From Bog-473 sp963824195 (GTDB taxonomy: Bacteria > Actinomycetota > Acidimicrobiia > Acidimicrobiales > RAAP-2): 64,000 nucleotides of DNA. A program made the translations under genes and the position numbers. Each line of letters begins with the position of its first letter. The first letter of the stretch is position 1. Location: NCBI GenBank assembly GCA_963824195.1, contig CAWGOJ010000015.1, positions 32,004-96,003 on the forward strand. Reading direction: 5' to 3'. The notes beneath the pieces were generated by a model. The model was not told the origin of the DNA and ran no database searches. It saw only the letters and a list, made by a program, of their open reading frames with translations. Shown in pieces: positions 15,301-23,487 of the stretch.

Positions 15301-15563
15301 CGGCGATCCCGGCACCACGGAGGCACAACCCGACCTGCGGGAAATCGGGGTGTGTTGGCATGACCCGCTCCGTCCCGCTAGAGTGGAGACATCCCCACTG
15401 CGCTTCGAAGCGCTCTCCGCGGGTACAAGCGGTCCTGGGAGAGCATCACGCAGAGGTGATCTGGGGGAGGGAATTCACACGCGAATCCCTTCTCCTCCCT
15501 TAAATTCCCTCGCCACGCGCGGACGAACCGGGCTGGTGACAACCCTCGTAGATGAGGAGCCCG
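15301..15563 (+). promoter_or_regulatory. rho promoter and long 5' leader
   Basis: A promoter TTGGCA (15355-15360), 18-base spacer, TAGAGT (15379-15384) gives a leader of about 170 bases. Inside it GAGGGAATT (about 15466-15474) and AATTCCCTC (about 15504-15512) form a perfect nine-base inverted repeat. Long leaders that allow Rho to limit its own synthesis are known in several bacteria; that role here is inferred. Confidence 0.5.
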
Positions 15564-17339
15564 ATGACTGCGGAACAGCAGCTCGAACGATCGGTTCTCG
15601 AAGGCAAGGAGCGCGACGAGCTCAGTGCCATCGCTCAGGCCATGTCGCTCAAGACGACGAGCCGGACGAAGAAAGCCGACATCATTGACCAGATCCTCGA
15701 CGCCACCGGCGTGACCTCCGGGCCCGCCGCGGGCGGACAGAACAACGGCGATGCTGACCACGGCGAAACCAACGGCGCCGCCAAACCGGTCCGACGCTCG
15801 CGGTCGACCGTCAGCGCCGCCCCCGGCAACGGCGATGTGGCCGAGGCCCCGGTGCCCGCCGGAGAGCAGGGAGCGGAGCCGTCTGCGCCCGCCACCGAGG
15901 CGGCATCCACCGGTGACTCCGGACCGGCCGTCTTCGTCGAGCCACCCGAGTTGGCCGACGGTGCCGACCCGGCGCCCCGGCAGAACGGGCAGGGCCACGG
16001 CCAGAACCAGCAGGGCAACAACCGGAATCGCCAGAACCAGGGGAACCAGAACCAGGGCAACCAGAACCGTGGCAACCAGGACCGCGGTAACCAGGCCGGT
16101 GATGACGCGGGCAACCGGCGCAGCCGGCGCCGGCGCGGCCGCGAGCGCGGCGGCCAGGGCGGCGAGCTCCAAGGCGGCGGCGGCCAGGAGCAGCCCTACT
16201 CGGGCGAGCTCGTCGAGGTGAAGGGCATGCTCGACCTGCGCGACGAGGGCTACGGCTTTCTGCGCTGCGAGGGGTACCTGCCCTCCACCAAAGATGTCTA
16301 CGTCTCCATCAGCCAGGCCCGGCGCTTCTCGCTGCGGCGCGGCGACTACGTCGAGGGCGCGTGCCGCCCGGCGTCGAACAACGAGAAGTACCCGGCGCTC
16401 CTGCGCATCGACTCCATCTCGGGCCTCGATCCCGAGGCGGCACGCGACCGGCCCCGCTTCGAGGACCTGACCCCACTGTTCCCCGACTCCCGGCTCAACC
16501 TCGAGATGCCGGGCGACAAGGACAACCTGACGGCCCGGATCGTGGACCTGCTCTCGCCGATCGGCAAGGGCCAGCGCGGCATGATCGTCTCGCCGCCCAA
16601 GGCCGGCAAGACGACGGTGATGAAGCAGATCGCCCACTCCATCGAGGCCAACAACCCCGAGGTGCACCTCATGGTGCTGCTCGTCGACGAGCGTCCCGAA
16701 GAGGTGACCGACATGCGGCGTTCGGTCAAGGGCGAGGTCATCGCCTCGACCTTCGACCGCCCGGCGGACGAGCACACCCAGGTGGCCGAGCTCGCCATCG
16801 AGCGGGCCAAGCGCCTCGTCGAGATGGGCAGGGACGTGGTCATCGTCCTCGACGGCATCACCCGCCTCGCCCGCGCCTACAACCTGGCCGCGCCGGCGAC
16901 AGGGCGCATCATGTCGGGTGGTGTCGACTCCGGTGCGCTCTACCCGCCCAAGAAGTTCTTCGGCGCCGCCCGCAACGTGGAGGAGGGTGGCTCGCTGACC
17001 ATCCTCGCCTCGGCGCTGGTCGAGACCGGCTCCAAAATGGACGAGGTGATCTTCGAGGAGTTCAAGGGCACCGGCAACATGGAGCTCCGCCTCGACCGCC
17101 GGCTGTCGGAGCGCCGCCTGTACCCGGCCATCGACGTCAACGCCAGCTCGACCCGCCACGAGGAGCTCCTCTTCGAGCGGGGCCAGCTCCAGCAGGTCTG
17201 GAAGCTGCGACGGGTGCTGAATGCGCTGGCGAGCGACGGCAAGGACGCGGCCGGCCTGGAGCTGCTCATGGACAAGATCCGCAGCACGGCGAGCAACGAC
17301 GAATTCCTGGCCGAGATCGCCAAGGGCCCGGCCACCTGA
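15564..17339 (+). CDS. rho: Transcription termination factor Rho with Asn/Gln/Gly-rich insert
   Basis: A 591-residue hexameric RNA helicase that ends transcription. Order of parts: an N-terminal helical domain (LERSVLEGKERDELSAIAQA); an acidic low-complexity linker (residues about 55-140); an Asn/Gln/Gly repeat block (about 141-185, units like QNQGNQNRGNQ); a basic patch RRSRRRRGRERGG; the cold-shock RNA-binding fold (YGFLRCEGYLPSTKDVYVSI); and the ATPase core with P-loop SPPKAGKTTV and VDERPEEVTDMRRSV. ATG 15564 is chosen because GAGGAG precedes it; ATG 15552 is an alternative. At 591 residues it is much longer than E. coli Rho (419), as is common in actinobacteria. The N/Q block resembles the prion-like Rho insert of Clostridium botulinum. 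Confidence 0.97.
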   Translation: MTAEQQLERSVLEGKERDELSAIAQAMSLKTTSRTKKADIIDQILDATGVTSGPAAGGQNNGDADHGETNGAAKPVRRSRSTVSAAPGNGDVAEAPVPAGEQGAEPSAPATEAASTGDSGPAVFVEPPELADGADPAPRQNGQGHGQNQQGNNRNRQNQGNQNQGNQNRGNQDRGNQAGDDAGNRRSRRRRGRERGGQGGELQGGGGQEQPYSGELVEVKGMLDLRDEGYGFLRCEGYLPSTKDVYVSISQARRFSLRRGDYVEGACRPASNNEKYPALLRIDSISGLDPEAARDRPRFEDLTPLFPDSRLNLEMPGDKDNLTARIVDLLSPIGKGQRGMIVSPPKAGKTTVMKQIAHSIEANNPEVHLMVLLVDERPEEVTDMRRSVKGEVIASTFDRPADEHTQVAELAIERAKRLVEMGRDVVIVLDGITRLARAYNLAAPATGRIMSGGVDSGALYPPKKFFGAARNVEEGGSLTILASALVETGSKMDEVIFEEFKGTGNMELRLDRRLSERRLYPAIDVNASSTRHEELLFERGQLQQVWKLRRVLNALASDGKDAAGLELLMDKIRSTASNDEFLAEIAKGPAT

Positions 17340-17386
17340 TCCGCCGGTACCCGACCAGCGCCGGACCGATCCGCCGGCACCACCCC

Positions 17387-17392
17387 TACAAT
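17387..17392 (+). promoter_or_regulatory. -10 box of rpmE
   Basis: TACAAT lies 30 bases before the rpmE ATG in the 83-base gap after rho. The -35 region is weak (GACCGA at 17 bases spacing). It allows rpmE to be transcribed separately from rho. Confidence 0.45.
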
Positions 17393-17422
17393 GGTCCGAC
17401 CACATCGACACTTGGAGACACC

Positions 17423-17668
17423 ATGAAGCCCGACATCCACCCCAACTACGTAGAGGCGACGGTGAAGTGCTCGTGCGGCAACACGTACGTGACGCACTCG
17501 ACCAAGGCCGATCTCCACGTCGAGCTGTGCAACGAGTGCCACCCCTTCTTCACCGGCAAGCAGAAGCTGGTCGACTCCGGGGGACGCGTCGAGCGCTTCC
17601 AGCGCCGCTACGGCGAGCGCAAGACCAAGGCCAAGGCCAAGCCCAGCGCGGCGGCGGCGCAGGACTGA
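17423..17668 (+). CDS. rpmE: 50S ribosomal protein L31, zinc-binding form
   Basis: An 81-residue ribosomal protein. It starts MKPDIHPNYVEATVKCSCGN, and the four zinc ligands are in CSCG and CNECHPFF, so it is the C+ form. GKQKLVDSGGRVERFQRRYG is the conserved rRNA-binding part, followed by a Lys/Ala tail. A GGAGA lies six bases before ATG 17423. Its position between rho and prfA is the usual actinobacterial order. Confidence 0.97.
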   Translation: MKPDIHPNYVEATVKCSCGNTYVTHSTKADLHVELCNECHPFFTGKQKLVDSGGRVERFQRRYGERKTKAKAKPSAAAAQD

Positions 17669-17730
17669 TCCCGCCGGGGCGGGGCGCGCTGGCCGTGCCG
17701 TCGCTCCCGTGAGGAAAAGACCCGAGAGGC

Positions 17731-18810
17731 ATGTTCGAGGACCGGATCGCCGCGCTCGAGGCGGAGTACCAGGCTGTCGAGGCCGAGCTCGCCGACTCCG
17801 CCACCCACTCTGACCCGGACCGCCTGCGCGACCTGTCGCGGCGCCACAAGGAGCTCGGCGAGATCGTGCGCGCTTGGCACGACCTCACTGCGGCCCGTGA
17901 GGACCTGACCGCCGCCCGCGAGATGTTGACCGAGGCGTCGGGGGACGACCGCGAGATCATGCGGCTCGAGGCCGACGACGCGGAGTCGCGGGTGATGGCT
18001 CTCGAGGAGCGGATCCAGGAGCTGCTGCTGCCCAAGGACCCCAACGAGGGGCGCAACGTCATCATGGAGATCCGCGGTGCGGTCGGTGGCGACGAGGCGA
18101 ACCTGTTCGCCCGGGTGCTCTACGACATGTACCTGCGCTACGCGGCGACGAAGAAGTGGAAGGTCGAGGTCCTCTCTGAGGATGCCTCAGACAAGGACGG
18201 GATCAACGAGGCGGTCTTCCTGGTCAAGGGGCCAGATGCCTACATCCGGCTGGAGCACGAGGCCGGCACGCACCGGGTGCAGCGGGTGCCGGTCACCGAG
18301 GCCAAGGGCAGGATCCACACCTCCACCGCCACGGTGACGGTGCTGCCCGAGGCGGCGGAGGTTGAGGTCGACATCGACCCTAACGACCTCAAGATCGACG
18401 TCTACCGCTCGACAGGGCCGGGCGGACAGTCGGTCAACACCACCGACTCGGCCGTGCGGATCACTCACATCCCCACCGGCACGGTCGTGGCGATGCAGGA
18501 CGAGAAGAGCCAGATTCAGAACCGGGCCAAGGCCATGGTGGTGCTGCGCTCCCGGCTGCTCAAGGCCGAGCAGGACCGCCAGGCCGCCGAGATGTCGGCC
18601 CAGCGGCGCGGCCAGGTCGGGGCGGGGAACCGCACCGACAAGATCCGCACCTACAATTTCAAGGAGAACCGGGTCACCGACCACCGGATCAACCTCACCC
18701 TCTACAAGCTGGATCAGGTGCTGGCGGGTGACCTGAACGAGCTGACCGACGCGCTCATGGCCGACAAGCGGGGCCGCCAGCTGTCGGGCGAGGAGGACGG
18801 CGAGGGGTGA
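17731..18810 (+). CDS. prfA: Peptide chain release factor 1
   Basis: A 359-residue release factor reading UAA and UAG. It begins with an N-terminal coiled-coil domain (MFEDRIAALEAEYQAVEAEL). The GGQ catalytic loop STGPGGQSVNTTDSAVR is at about residues 228-244. HIPTGTVVAMQDEKSQIQNR and FKENRVTDHRINLTLYKLDQ are typical family segments. The stop-codon tripeptide region lies within the usual RVPVTEAKGRIHTSTATV context. ATG 17731 follows a GAGAGG. The 3' end overlaps prmC by four bases, coupling the release factor to its methyltransferase. Confidence 0.97.
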   Translation: MFEDRIAALEAEYQAVEAELADSATHSDPDRLRDLSRRHKELGEIVRAWHDLTAAREDLTAAREMLTEASGDDREIMRLEADDAESRVMALEERIQELLLPKDPNEGRNVIMEIRGAVGGDEANLFARVLYDMYLRYAATKKWKVEVLSEDASDKDGINEAVFLVKGPDAYIRLEHEAGTHRVQRVPVTEAKGRIHTSTATVTVLPEAAEVEVDIDPNDLKIDVYRSTGPGGQSVNTTDSAVRITHIPTGTVVAMQDEKSQIQNRAKAMVVLRSRLLKAEQDRQAAEMSAQRRGQVGAGNRTDKIRTYNFKENRVTDHRINLTLYKLDQVLAGDLNELTDALMADKRGRQLSGEEDGEG

Positions 18811-19718
18811 CCGTGGCGGCTGGCCCCACGCGCGGCGCTCTGGTCGCCGAGTTGGTCGAGGTGGTGGGTGACCGGCACGAGGCGCGCTTCATCGTCGACG
18901 AGGTGCTCGGTCTCGGACTGGTCCCGGGACGCCCCGACGTGCCGAGCGGCCCACCCGACGAGGCGGCGGTCACGGCGGCGCGTCGCATGGCGGCGCGCCG
19001 GGCAGCGGGGGAGCCGCTGCAGTATGTCTTCGGGCACTGGCCGTTCCGTGACCTCGATCTCCTGGTGGACCCCCGCGTGCTGATCCCGCGCCCCGAGACC
19101 GAGCAGGTCGCCGAGGTGGCGGTAGCGGAGGCCCGCCATCTCGGCCGCGGGGTCGCCGGCACCGGCATCGTGGCCGTCGACGCCGGCACCGGCACCGGTG
19201 CCCTCGCGCTGGCGTTGGCCACCGTGCTGGGACGTGGCGCGCTGCGCGAGGTCTGGGGCGTCGACGCCAGCGCCGATGCGCTCGATGTGGCGGCGGCGAA
19301 CGTGGCTGCCGTGCGCCGCCGCCACGGGGATGCACTGCCTCGCATCGAGCTGGTCCGGGGGAGCTGGTTCGAGCCGCTCCCGGCGTCGTTGCGGGGAGCC
19401 GTCGACCTCGTCGTCTCCAACCCGCCCTACGTCTCAGAGGAGGAATGGGACGGGCTGGCGCCCGAGGTGCGCGCCGAACCACGCCGGGCGTTGGTGGCGG
19501 GGCCCGGCAGCGACGGCACGCCTGGACTGGCGGACGTGGAGGCCGTGCTGGGCCAGGCCAGGGCCTGGCTCGGGCGCCCAGGCACCGCCGTGATCGAGCT
19601 GGCGCCGCAGCAGGCCGGCGCGGCCGCCGAGATGGCCCGGCGGCTCGGATACGACGTGTGGGTCGAGCCTGACCTGGCCGGGCGGCCGCGCGCGCTGGTA
19701 GCACGGGCGGCGCTCTGA
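18807..19718 (+). CDS. prmC: Release factor glutamine methyltransferase
   Basis: A 303-residue S-adenosylmethionine-dependent methyltransferase modifying the Gln of the GGQ motif in release factors. It has an N-terminal helical domain with ARRAAGEPLQYVFGHWPFRD, LIPRPETEQVAEVAV, the SAM motif VDAGTGTGALALALATVLG, and the catalytic SNPPYVSEEEWDGL. GTG 18807 overlaps the prfA stop (GTGA). The next gene, Sua5/TsaC-like, starts one base after the stop, so prfA-prmC-tsaC-like forms one operon. Confidence 0.96.
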   Translation: MTVAAGPTRGALVAELVEVVGDRHEARFIVDEVLGLGLVPGRPDVPSGPPDEAAVTAARRMAARRAAGEPLQYVFGHWPFRDLDLLVDPRVLIPRPETEQVAEVAVAEARHLGRGVAGTGIVAVDAGTGTGALALALATVLGRGALREVWGVDASADALDVAAANVAAVRRRHGDALPRIELVRGSWFEPLPASLRGAVDLVVSNPPYVSEEEWDGLAPEVRAEPRRALVAGPGSDGTPGLADVEAVLGQARAWLGRPGTAVIELAPQQAGAAAEMARRLGYDVWVEPDLAGRPRALVARAAL

Positions 19719-19719
19719 G

Positions 19720-20460
19720 ATGGGGGGCGTGAACGACGAGGTCGACGTAGACAACGGAGGTGTCGCGGAGGTGGCCCGCCCGCCGATCGTGGCTGCCGGT
19801 ACGGCCGGGGCGGCGGAGGCCCTGGCAGCGGGCGCCATCATCGCCGTGCCCGCTGTGGGCGGCTACTACCTCGCGGTGCGCGCCGGCTCGCCCGAGGCCG
19901 AAGCGCAGCTGGTGGATCTGGCCGCCGACCCGGACGGCCCCCATTACGCCGTCGGATCCACCGAGGCCCTGCGCTCGCTGACGTCGGGCTGGACCAGCGA
20001 GGTGGGCCGGCTGCTCGAGCGCTGCTGGCCCGGCCCCCTCGAGGTGTTCCTGCCCAGGGCCGGCACCGACGGCACGGAGAGCGCGGACGCGGGCGGGGAA
20101 CCGGCCGGTGGCCCGGCGGGCGCGACATCAGGCAGTTGGGCGGTCGTCGTGGGCATGCCCGACGGCCGGGCGCTGCGTCGGCTGTGCCGGGACTACGGCC
20201 CCTGGCGCACGGTGCCGCTCAGTTTCACGGAGGCGCAGCAGGTGGCCCAGGCCTTCGACGCGGCCGCGGTGGCGCTCGTCGTCGAGGGGGGGCGCCGCGA
20301 GGGGCCGGCCCCAACGCTCGTGGATGCGACCGTTTCTCCCGTCCGCGTCCTGCGCGAGGGCGCACTGCCGGGGAGCTTCATAGAGGGGACGATGCTGATG
20401 AGCACGCGGCGGCGCTTCAGCCTGCGTCGGCGGGGACGGGACGAGGGCGGGTCGGCCTGA
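19720..20460 (+). CDS. Degenerate Sua5/YrdC/TsaC-like protein
   Basis: A 246-residue protein in the place where prmC is often followed by the threonylcarbamoyl-AMP synthase gene. Family traces are AGAIIAVPAVGGYYLAVRA (in place of the P-T-D-T-x-Y-G-L strand), LLERCWPGPLEVFLPRAG, and TLVDATVSPVRVLREGALPG near the C-terminus. The usual K-x-R-P motif and the S-x-x-S-A-N motif are not visible. Residues about 108-140 are a Gly/Glu-rich insert. A 35-residue basic tail follows. I infer that it has lost, or works without, the canonical catalytic residues. The start is uncertain: GTG 19729 is better placed behind GGGGGG. Confidence 0.65.
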   Translation: MGGVNDEVDVDNGGVAEVARPPIVAAGTAGAAEALAAGAIIAVPAVGGYYLAVRAGSPEAEAQLVDLAADPDGPHYAVGSTEALRSLTSGWTSEVGRLLERCWPGPLEVFLPRAGTDGTESADAGGEPAGGPAGATSGSWAVVVGMPDGRALRRLCRDYGPWRTVPLSFTEAQQVAQAFDAAAVALVVEGGRREGPAPTLVDATVSPVRVLREGALPGSFIEGTMLMSTRRRFSLRRRGRDEGGSA

Positions 20461-20465
20461 GGAGG

Positions 20466-20487
20466 CACGGCGAGAGATCTCGCCGTG
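20466..20487. terminator. Inverted repeat between convergent genes
   Basis: ACGGCGAGAGATCTCGCCGT can fold into a stem of seven to nine pairs just past the Sua5/TsaC-like stop. No T-run follows. The genes on both sides converge here, so it may work as a two-way terminator. Confidence 0.4.
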
Positions 20488-20582
20488 AGCACGGACGCGC
20501 TGGTCTTCGCGGAAACTGTAACCAGAAGCGTGGATAGTTCTGGGAGAGATCGGGTTGGGAGGGGCGTCCGGAGGCCGCCTCC

Positions 20583-21632
20583 TCAGCTGGCGGTGACCCG
20601 CTCCACCGCCGGGAGCCTGCTGACCGAGCGCCGCTCCTCCCAGTGGCTTCGCCGCCCGAGGGCGGCGAAGTGCGCCGGGCGGTCGGACAGCGCGTAGGTG
20701 GCCAACCACAGGCGCTTGAGGTGCCGCTTGTAGCCGTGTGCGACGTCGTCCTCGTAGGCCGTGCGGCCGTGGAGCACGTGGTAGTTGTTGATGAACTGCA
20801 TCTCGCCCGGCTGCAGGTCCATGTACACGTTGAAGTCCGGGTCGTTGGCCAACGCCGAGACCGTCGTGATGGCCTCGCGCGTGGTCGGGCTCAGGCGGGG
20901 CGCGTCGGGGTGTCGCTGCGAGGCGAGGATGTACTGAGGGATGAAGCGCACGAAGAGCCGGCCAGCGTGCTCGGTGAACCCCGGCACCGAGTAGAAGGCC
21001 CTCGCCCCTTCGGCCTGCTCGCCCCTCGTGTCGTAGGGCAGCGCCTCGTAGAGCGCGGCGGCGAGGTCGGGCGACTCGCGCACCAGGTGGTTGTGGATCG
21101 CCACAGCGTTGGCGACGCAAGAGAGGCCGCCGGTGCGGGCCGGGCGCAGGCAGAGCAGCCCCACGAGGTCGGAGCCGTCCGTGTGATAGTCGAGCGCTAT
21201 GCCGCCGAGCTCGTTGCCGCGCACGGTCGGGTCATCGACCGTCTTGCCCTGGTCGGTGACGTCGCCCAGCACGTGCCCGTACTTGTTCTGCGCCCACGGC
21301 TCACCGAGGTGCAGCCCGAGACCCCAGTAGAGGAGCGTCAGGTCGTCGTCGCCGTAGCGATCGGTGTCCAGCGTCGCGATGCGCGCGAAGCCCCGGCCGT
21401 CGAGGAGGGCCTCCACGACGCCGTCCAGCTTGGCGGCCAGGGCGTCGAGCGGGAAGTCCTCGCGCTCGAGCTCAAGGGGATCGGTGCTCTTCTTCTTTGC
21501 CGTCGCCAGCGCGTTGTCGAGCTCGGCGTGGTCGGCCACGGTGAGTCGCAGCGTCCAGGTCTCCGCCTCGGCGACGTCGGCCGCCCTCCATTCGGCCGCC
21601 GGCTCCAGCTCGTGCAGTTCGCTCGCGTTCAT
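20583..21632 (-). CDS. TauD/TfdA family Fe(II)/2-oxoglutarate dioxygenase
   Basis: A 349-residue oxygenase. ATG 21632 follows a GGGGAGGAG site. The iron ligands are in LDYHTDGSDLVGLL (His-x-Asp) and a distal His in INNYHVLHGRTAYED, with the 2-oxoglutarate Arg probably in YKRHLKRLWLAT. The N-terminal 80 residues have an Ala/Glu-rich helical segment. Members hydroxylate or cleave small organic molecules, including taurine, alkyl sulfates and clavaminate precursors; the substrate here is unknown. It lies 19 bases after the amidohydrolase gene, so both share one transcript from the MarR-type operator. Confidence 0.9.
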   Translation of the reverse strand: MNASELHELEPAAEWRAADVAEAETWTLRLTVADHAELDNALATAKKKSTDPLELEREDFPLDALAAKLDGVVEALLDGRGFARIATLDTDRYGDDDLTLLYWGLGLHLGEPWAQNKYGHVLGDVTDQGKTVDDPTVRGNELGGIALDYHTDGSDLVGLLCLRPARTGGLSCVANAVAIHNHLVRESPDLAAALYEALPYDTRGEQAEGARAFYSVPGFTEHAGRLFVRFIPQYILASQRHPDAPRLSPTTREAITTVSALANDPDFNVYMDLQPGEMQFINNYHVLHGRTAYEDDVAHGYKRHLKRLWLATYALSDRPAHFAALGRRSHWEERRSVSRLPAVERVTAS

Positions 21633-21651
21633 GTTGGCTCCTCCCCGCCAC

Positions 21652-23358
21652 TCAACTGGTGGCGCGCACGAGCCGCCCGGGCAGCGCACCCGTCGGCTCA
21701 CCGTCTCGATACGTGATCTGTCCCCCCACGACCGTCGCGCAGTAGCCGCGGGCTCGTTGCAGGAGTCGCTTGCCCCCGGCGGGAAGGTCGTAGGCCATGA
21801 CCGGCGCCTCGCAGCGGAGGTGGTCGAAGTCGATGACGTTGAGGTCGGCGCGCATGCCCTCTGCCACCACCCCGCGGTCGTGCAGACCCACGGCACGGGC
21901 CGTCGAGCTGGTCAGCTGTGCGACCACCCAGCCCACTGGCATGCGTCCGTGCGAGCGGTCGCGGGCCCAGTGCGAGAGCGCGTACGTGGGGAAGCTGGCG
22001 TCGGCGATGATGCCCACGTGGGCACCGCCGTCACCCAGCCCGAAGACGGTGTCGGGATGGGCGAGCATCTCGCCGCAGGCGTCGAGGTCGCCGTCGGCGT
22101 AGTTGGAGAACGGGACGAAGAGGAAGTTGCGCCCGCCGTTCTCCGCCAGCAGGTCCATGGTGAGCTGGGCGGGGTCGACGCCCCGGGACTCGGCCATCGC
22201 CTGCACGCTCGTCTCGGGCGCGGGCTCGTAGTCGGGCACCTCGCCTAGGGGGTACATCCGGCCGAAGTCGACAAGGCGGCGACCGGGCCCGTCAGGTCGC
22301 TCACCGTCTGTCAGGCGAGCCCGGAACGCGGGGTCGTGCAGCGCCGCCACCTGCGCCTCGAGGGGCTGCCCGGCGACCTCGCGGAACGCCGGGTGGCCCG
22401 AGAAGGGATGGAACGAGGACTGCAGCCCCAGCAGCAGCCCCACTGGCCGGGGCGCCACCTGGGCCCGGATCGGCAGCCCGTCGGCCGCCGCCCGTCCGAT
22501 CTGCGCCAGCAGGTCGCGCCACGCCTCGGGCCGCTGGTGGCTCTGGGCGAGCGACACCGACAGCGGGCACCCCGTACGCTCGACCAGCTGCCGGATCATG
22601 GCGAACTCGGCGTCGGCGTCGGGCCAGAAGTCCGAGATCAGCTCCACCACGCCGTGCCCGGCGTCGGCCACGCCGAGGGCGATCGCTTCCAGCTCCTCGG
22701 CTCGCGCCCGCAGTGACGGCGTCGGGTCACCCGTCGCCGTGCGGTGGTTCAACGTCCGCGACGTCGAGAAGCCGATGGCTCCCGCCGAGAGGGCCTCGGT
22801 GGCCAGCCGACGCATGGCCGCCGTGTCCTGCTCTGTCGCGTCCTCCAGGCGGGCGGCCCGCTCGCCCATGACGTAGAGCCGCAGCGCGCCATGGGGGAGC
22901 TGCGCGCACAGGTCGATGTCGTGGGGCCGGCGCTCGACCGCATCGAGGTATTCGCCGAAGCTCTCCCACGACCAGTCGATCCCCTCCTCGAGCACGGCAC
23001 CGGGGATGTCCTCGACGCCTTCCATGAGGGAGATGAGCCGATCGTGCGCGTCGGGCCGCACGGGTGCGAAGCCCACGCCGCAGTTGCCCATCACCGCCGT
23101 CGTGACGCCGTGCCAGCTGCTCGGGGTGACACGCGAGTCCCACGTCGCCTGCCCGTCGTAGTGGGTGTGGATGTCGACGAAGCCGGGCGTGACGAGCAGG
23201 CCGTCGGCGTCGATCTCCTCGCCCCCCCGTCCGGACACCACCCCCACGGCGGCGATCGTCGCCCCATCGACCGCCACGTCGGCCGCCACCGGCTCGCCGC
23301 CCAGGCCGTCGGCCAGCCGGCCGCCGCGGATCACGAGGTCGTGCGCCATCTGTGCCAT
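21652..23358 (-). CDS. Amidohydrolase family 3 / N-acyl-D-amino-acid deacylase-like
   Basis: A 568-residue metal-dependent hydrolase. It begins MAHDLVIRGGRLADGLGGEP with the typical composite beta-domain. Then come VTPGFVDIHTHYDGQATWDS (metal HxH), GVTTAVMGNCGVGFAPV with the conserved metal-binding Cys of D-aminoacylases, GAIGFSTSRTLNHRTATGD and LGDGGAHVGIIADASFPTY. The C-terminus returns to the composite domain with GMRADLNVIDFDHL. Such enzymes act on N-acyl-D-amino acids or cyclic amides. ATG 23358 or 23349 may start it. It is the promoter-proximal gene of an operon with the dioxygenase. Confidence 0.9.
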   Translation of the reverse strand: MAQMAHDLVIRGGRLADGLGGEPVAADVAVDGATIAAVGVVSGRGGEEIDADGLLVTPGFVDIHTHYDGQATWDSRVTPSSWHGVTTAVMGNCGVGFAPVRPDAHDRLISLMEGVEDIPGAVLEEGIDWSWESFGEYLDAVERRPHDIDLCAQLPHGALRLYVMGERAARLEDATEQDTAAMRRLATEALSAGAIGFSTSRTLNHRTATGDPTPSLRARAEELEAIALGVADAGHGVVELISDFWPDADAEFAMIRQLVERTGCPLSVSLAQSHQRPEAWRDLLAQIGRAAADGLPIRAQVAPRPVGLLLGLQSSFHPFSGHPAFREVAGQPLEAQVAALHDPAFRARLTDGERPDGPGRRLVDFGRMYPLGEVPDYEPAPETSVQAMAESRGVDPAQLTMDLLAENGGRNFLFVPFSNYADGDLDACGEMLAHPDTVFGLGDGGAHVGIIADASFPTYALSHWARDRSHGRMPVGWVVAQLTSSTARAVGLHDRGVVAEGMRADLNVIDFDHLRCEAPVMAYDLPAGGKRLLQRARGYCATVVGGQITYRDGEPTGALPGRLVRATS

Positions 23359-23402
23359 GCCATACCCTGCCCCTCTGCCTCCCCCGGGCTCCCCGGGGGA
23401 GT

Positions 23403-23447
23403 TAGTTAGATTGATCTAACTATATCCGATGGGGGTCGCCGCCACAA
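23403..23447 (-). promoter_or_regulatory. MarR-type operator overlapping the promoter of the amidohydrolase operon
   Basis: TAGTTAGAT, TG, ATCTAACTA (23403-23422) is a perfect nine-base inverted repeat of the MarR kind. On the minus strand TATAGT (complement of 23419-23424) with a 17-base spacer to TTGTGG (23442-23447) forms a promoter, and the palindrome overlaps its -10 box. The MarR gene ends 41 bases upstream of this promoter. The best inference is direct repression of the amidohydrolase-dioxygenase operon. Confidence 0.75.
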
Positions 23448-23487
23448 GGGCCTGTCCGACCTGCCCGATCTGCCCGGACCGCCACGG

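Noticed and set aside
15378..17411. 677-codon open frame on the minus strand opposite rho
   Set aside because: Rho on the plus strand explains the whole region with its P-loop and RNA-binding fold; the opposite frame is Val/Ala/Arg/His-rich noise.
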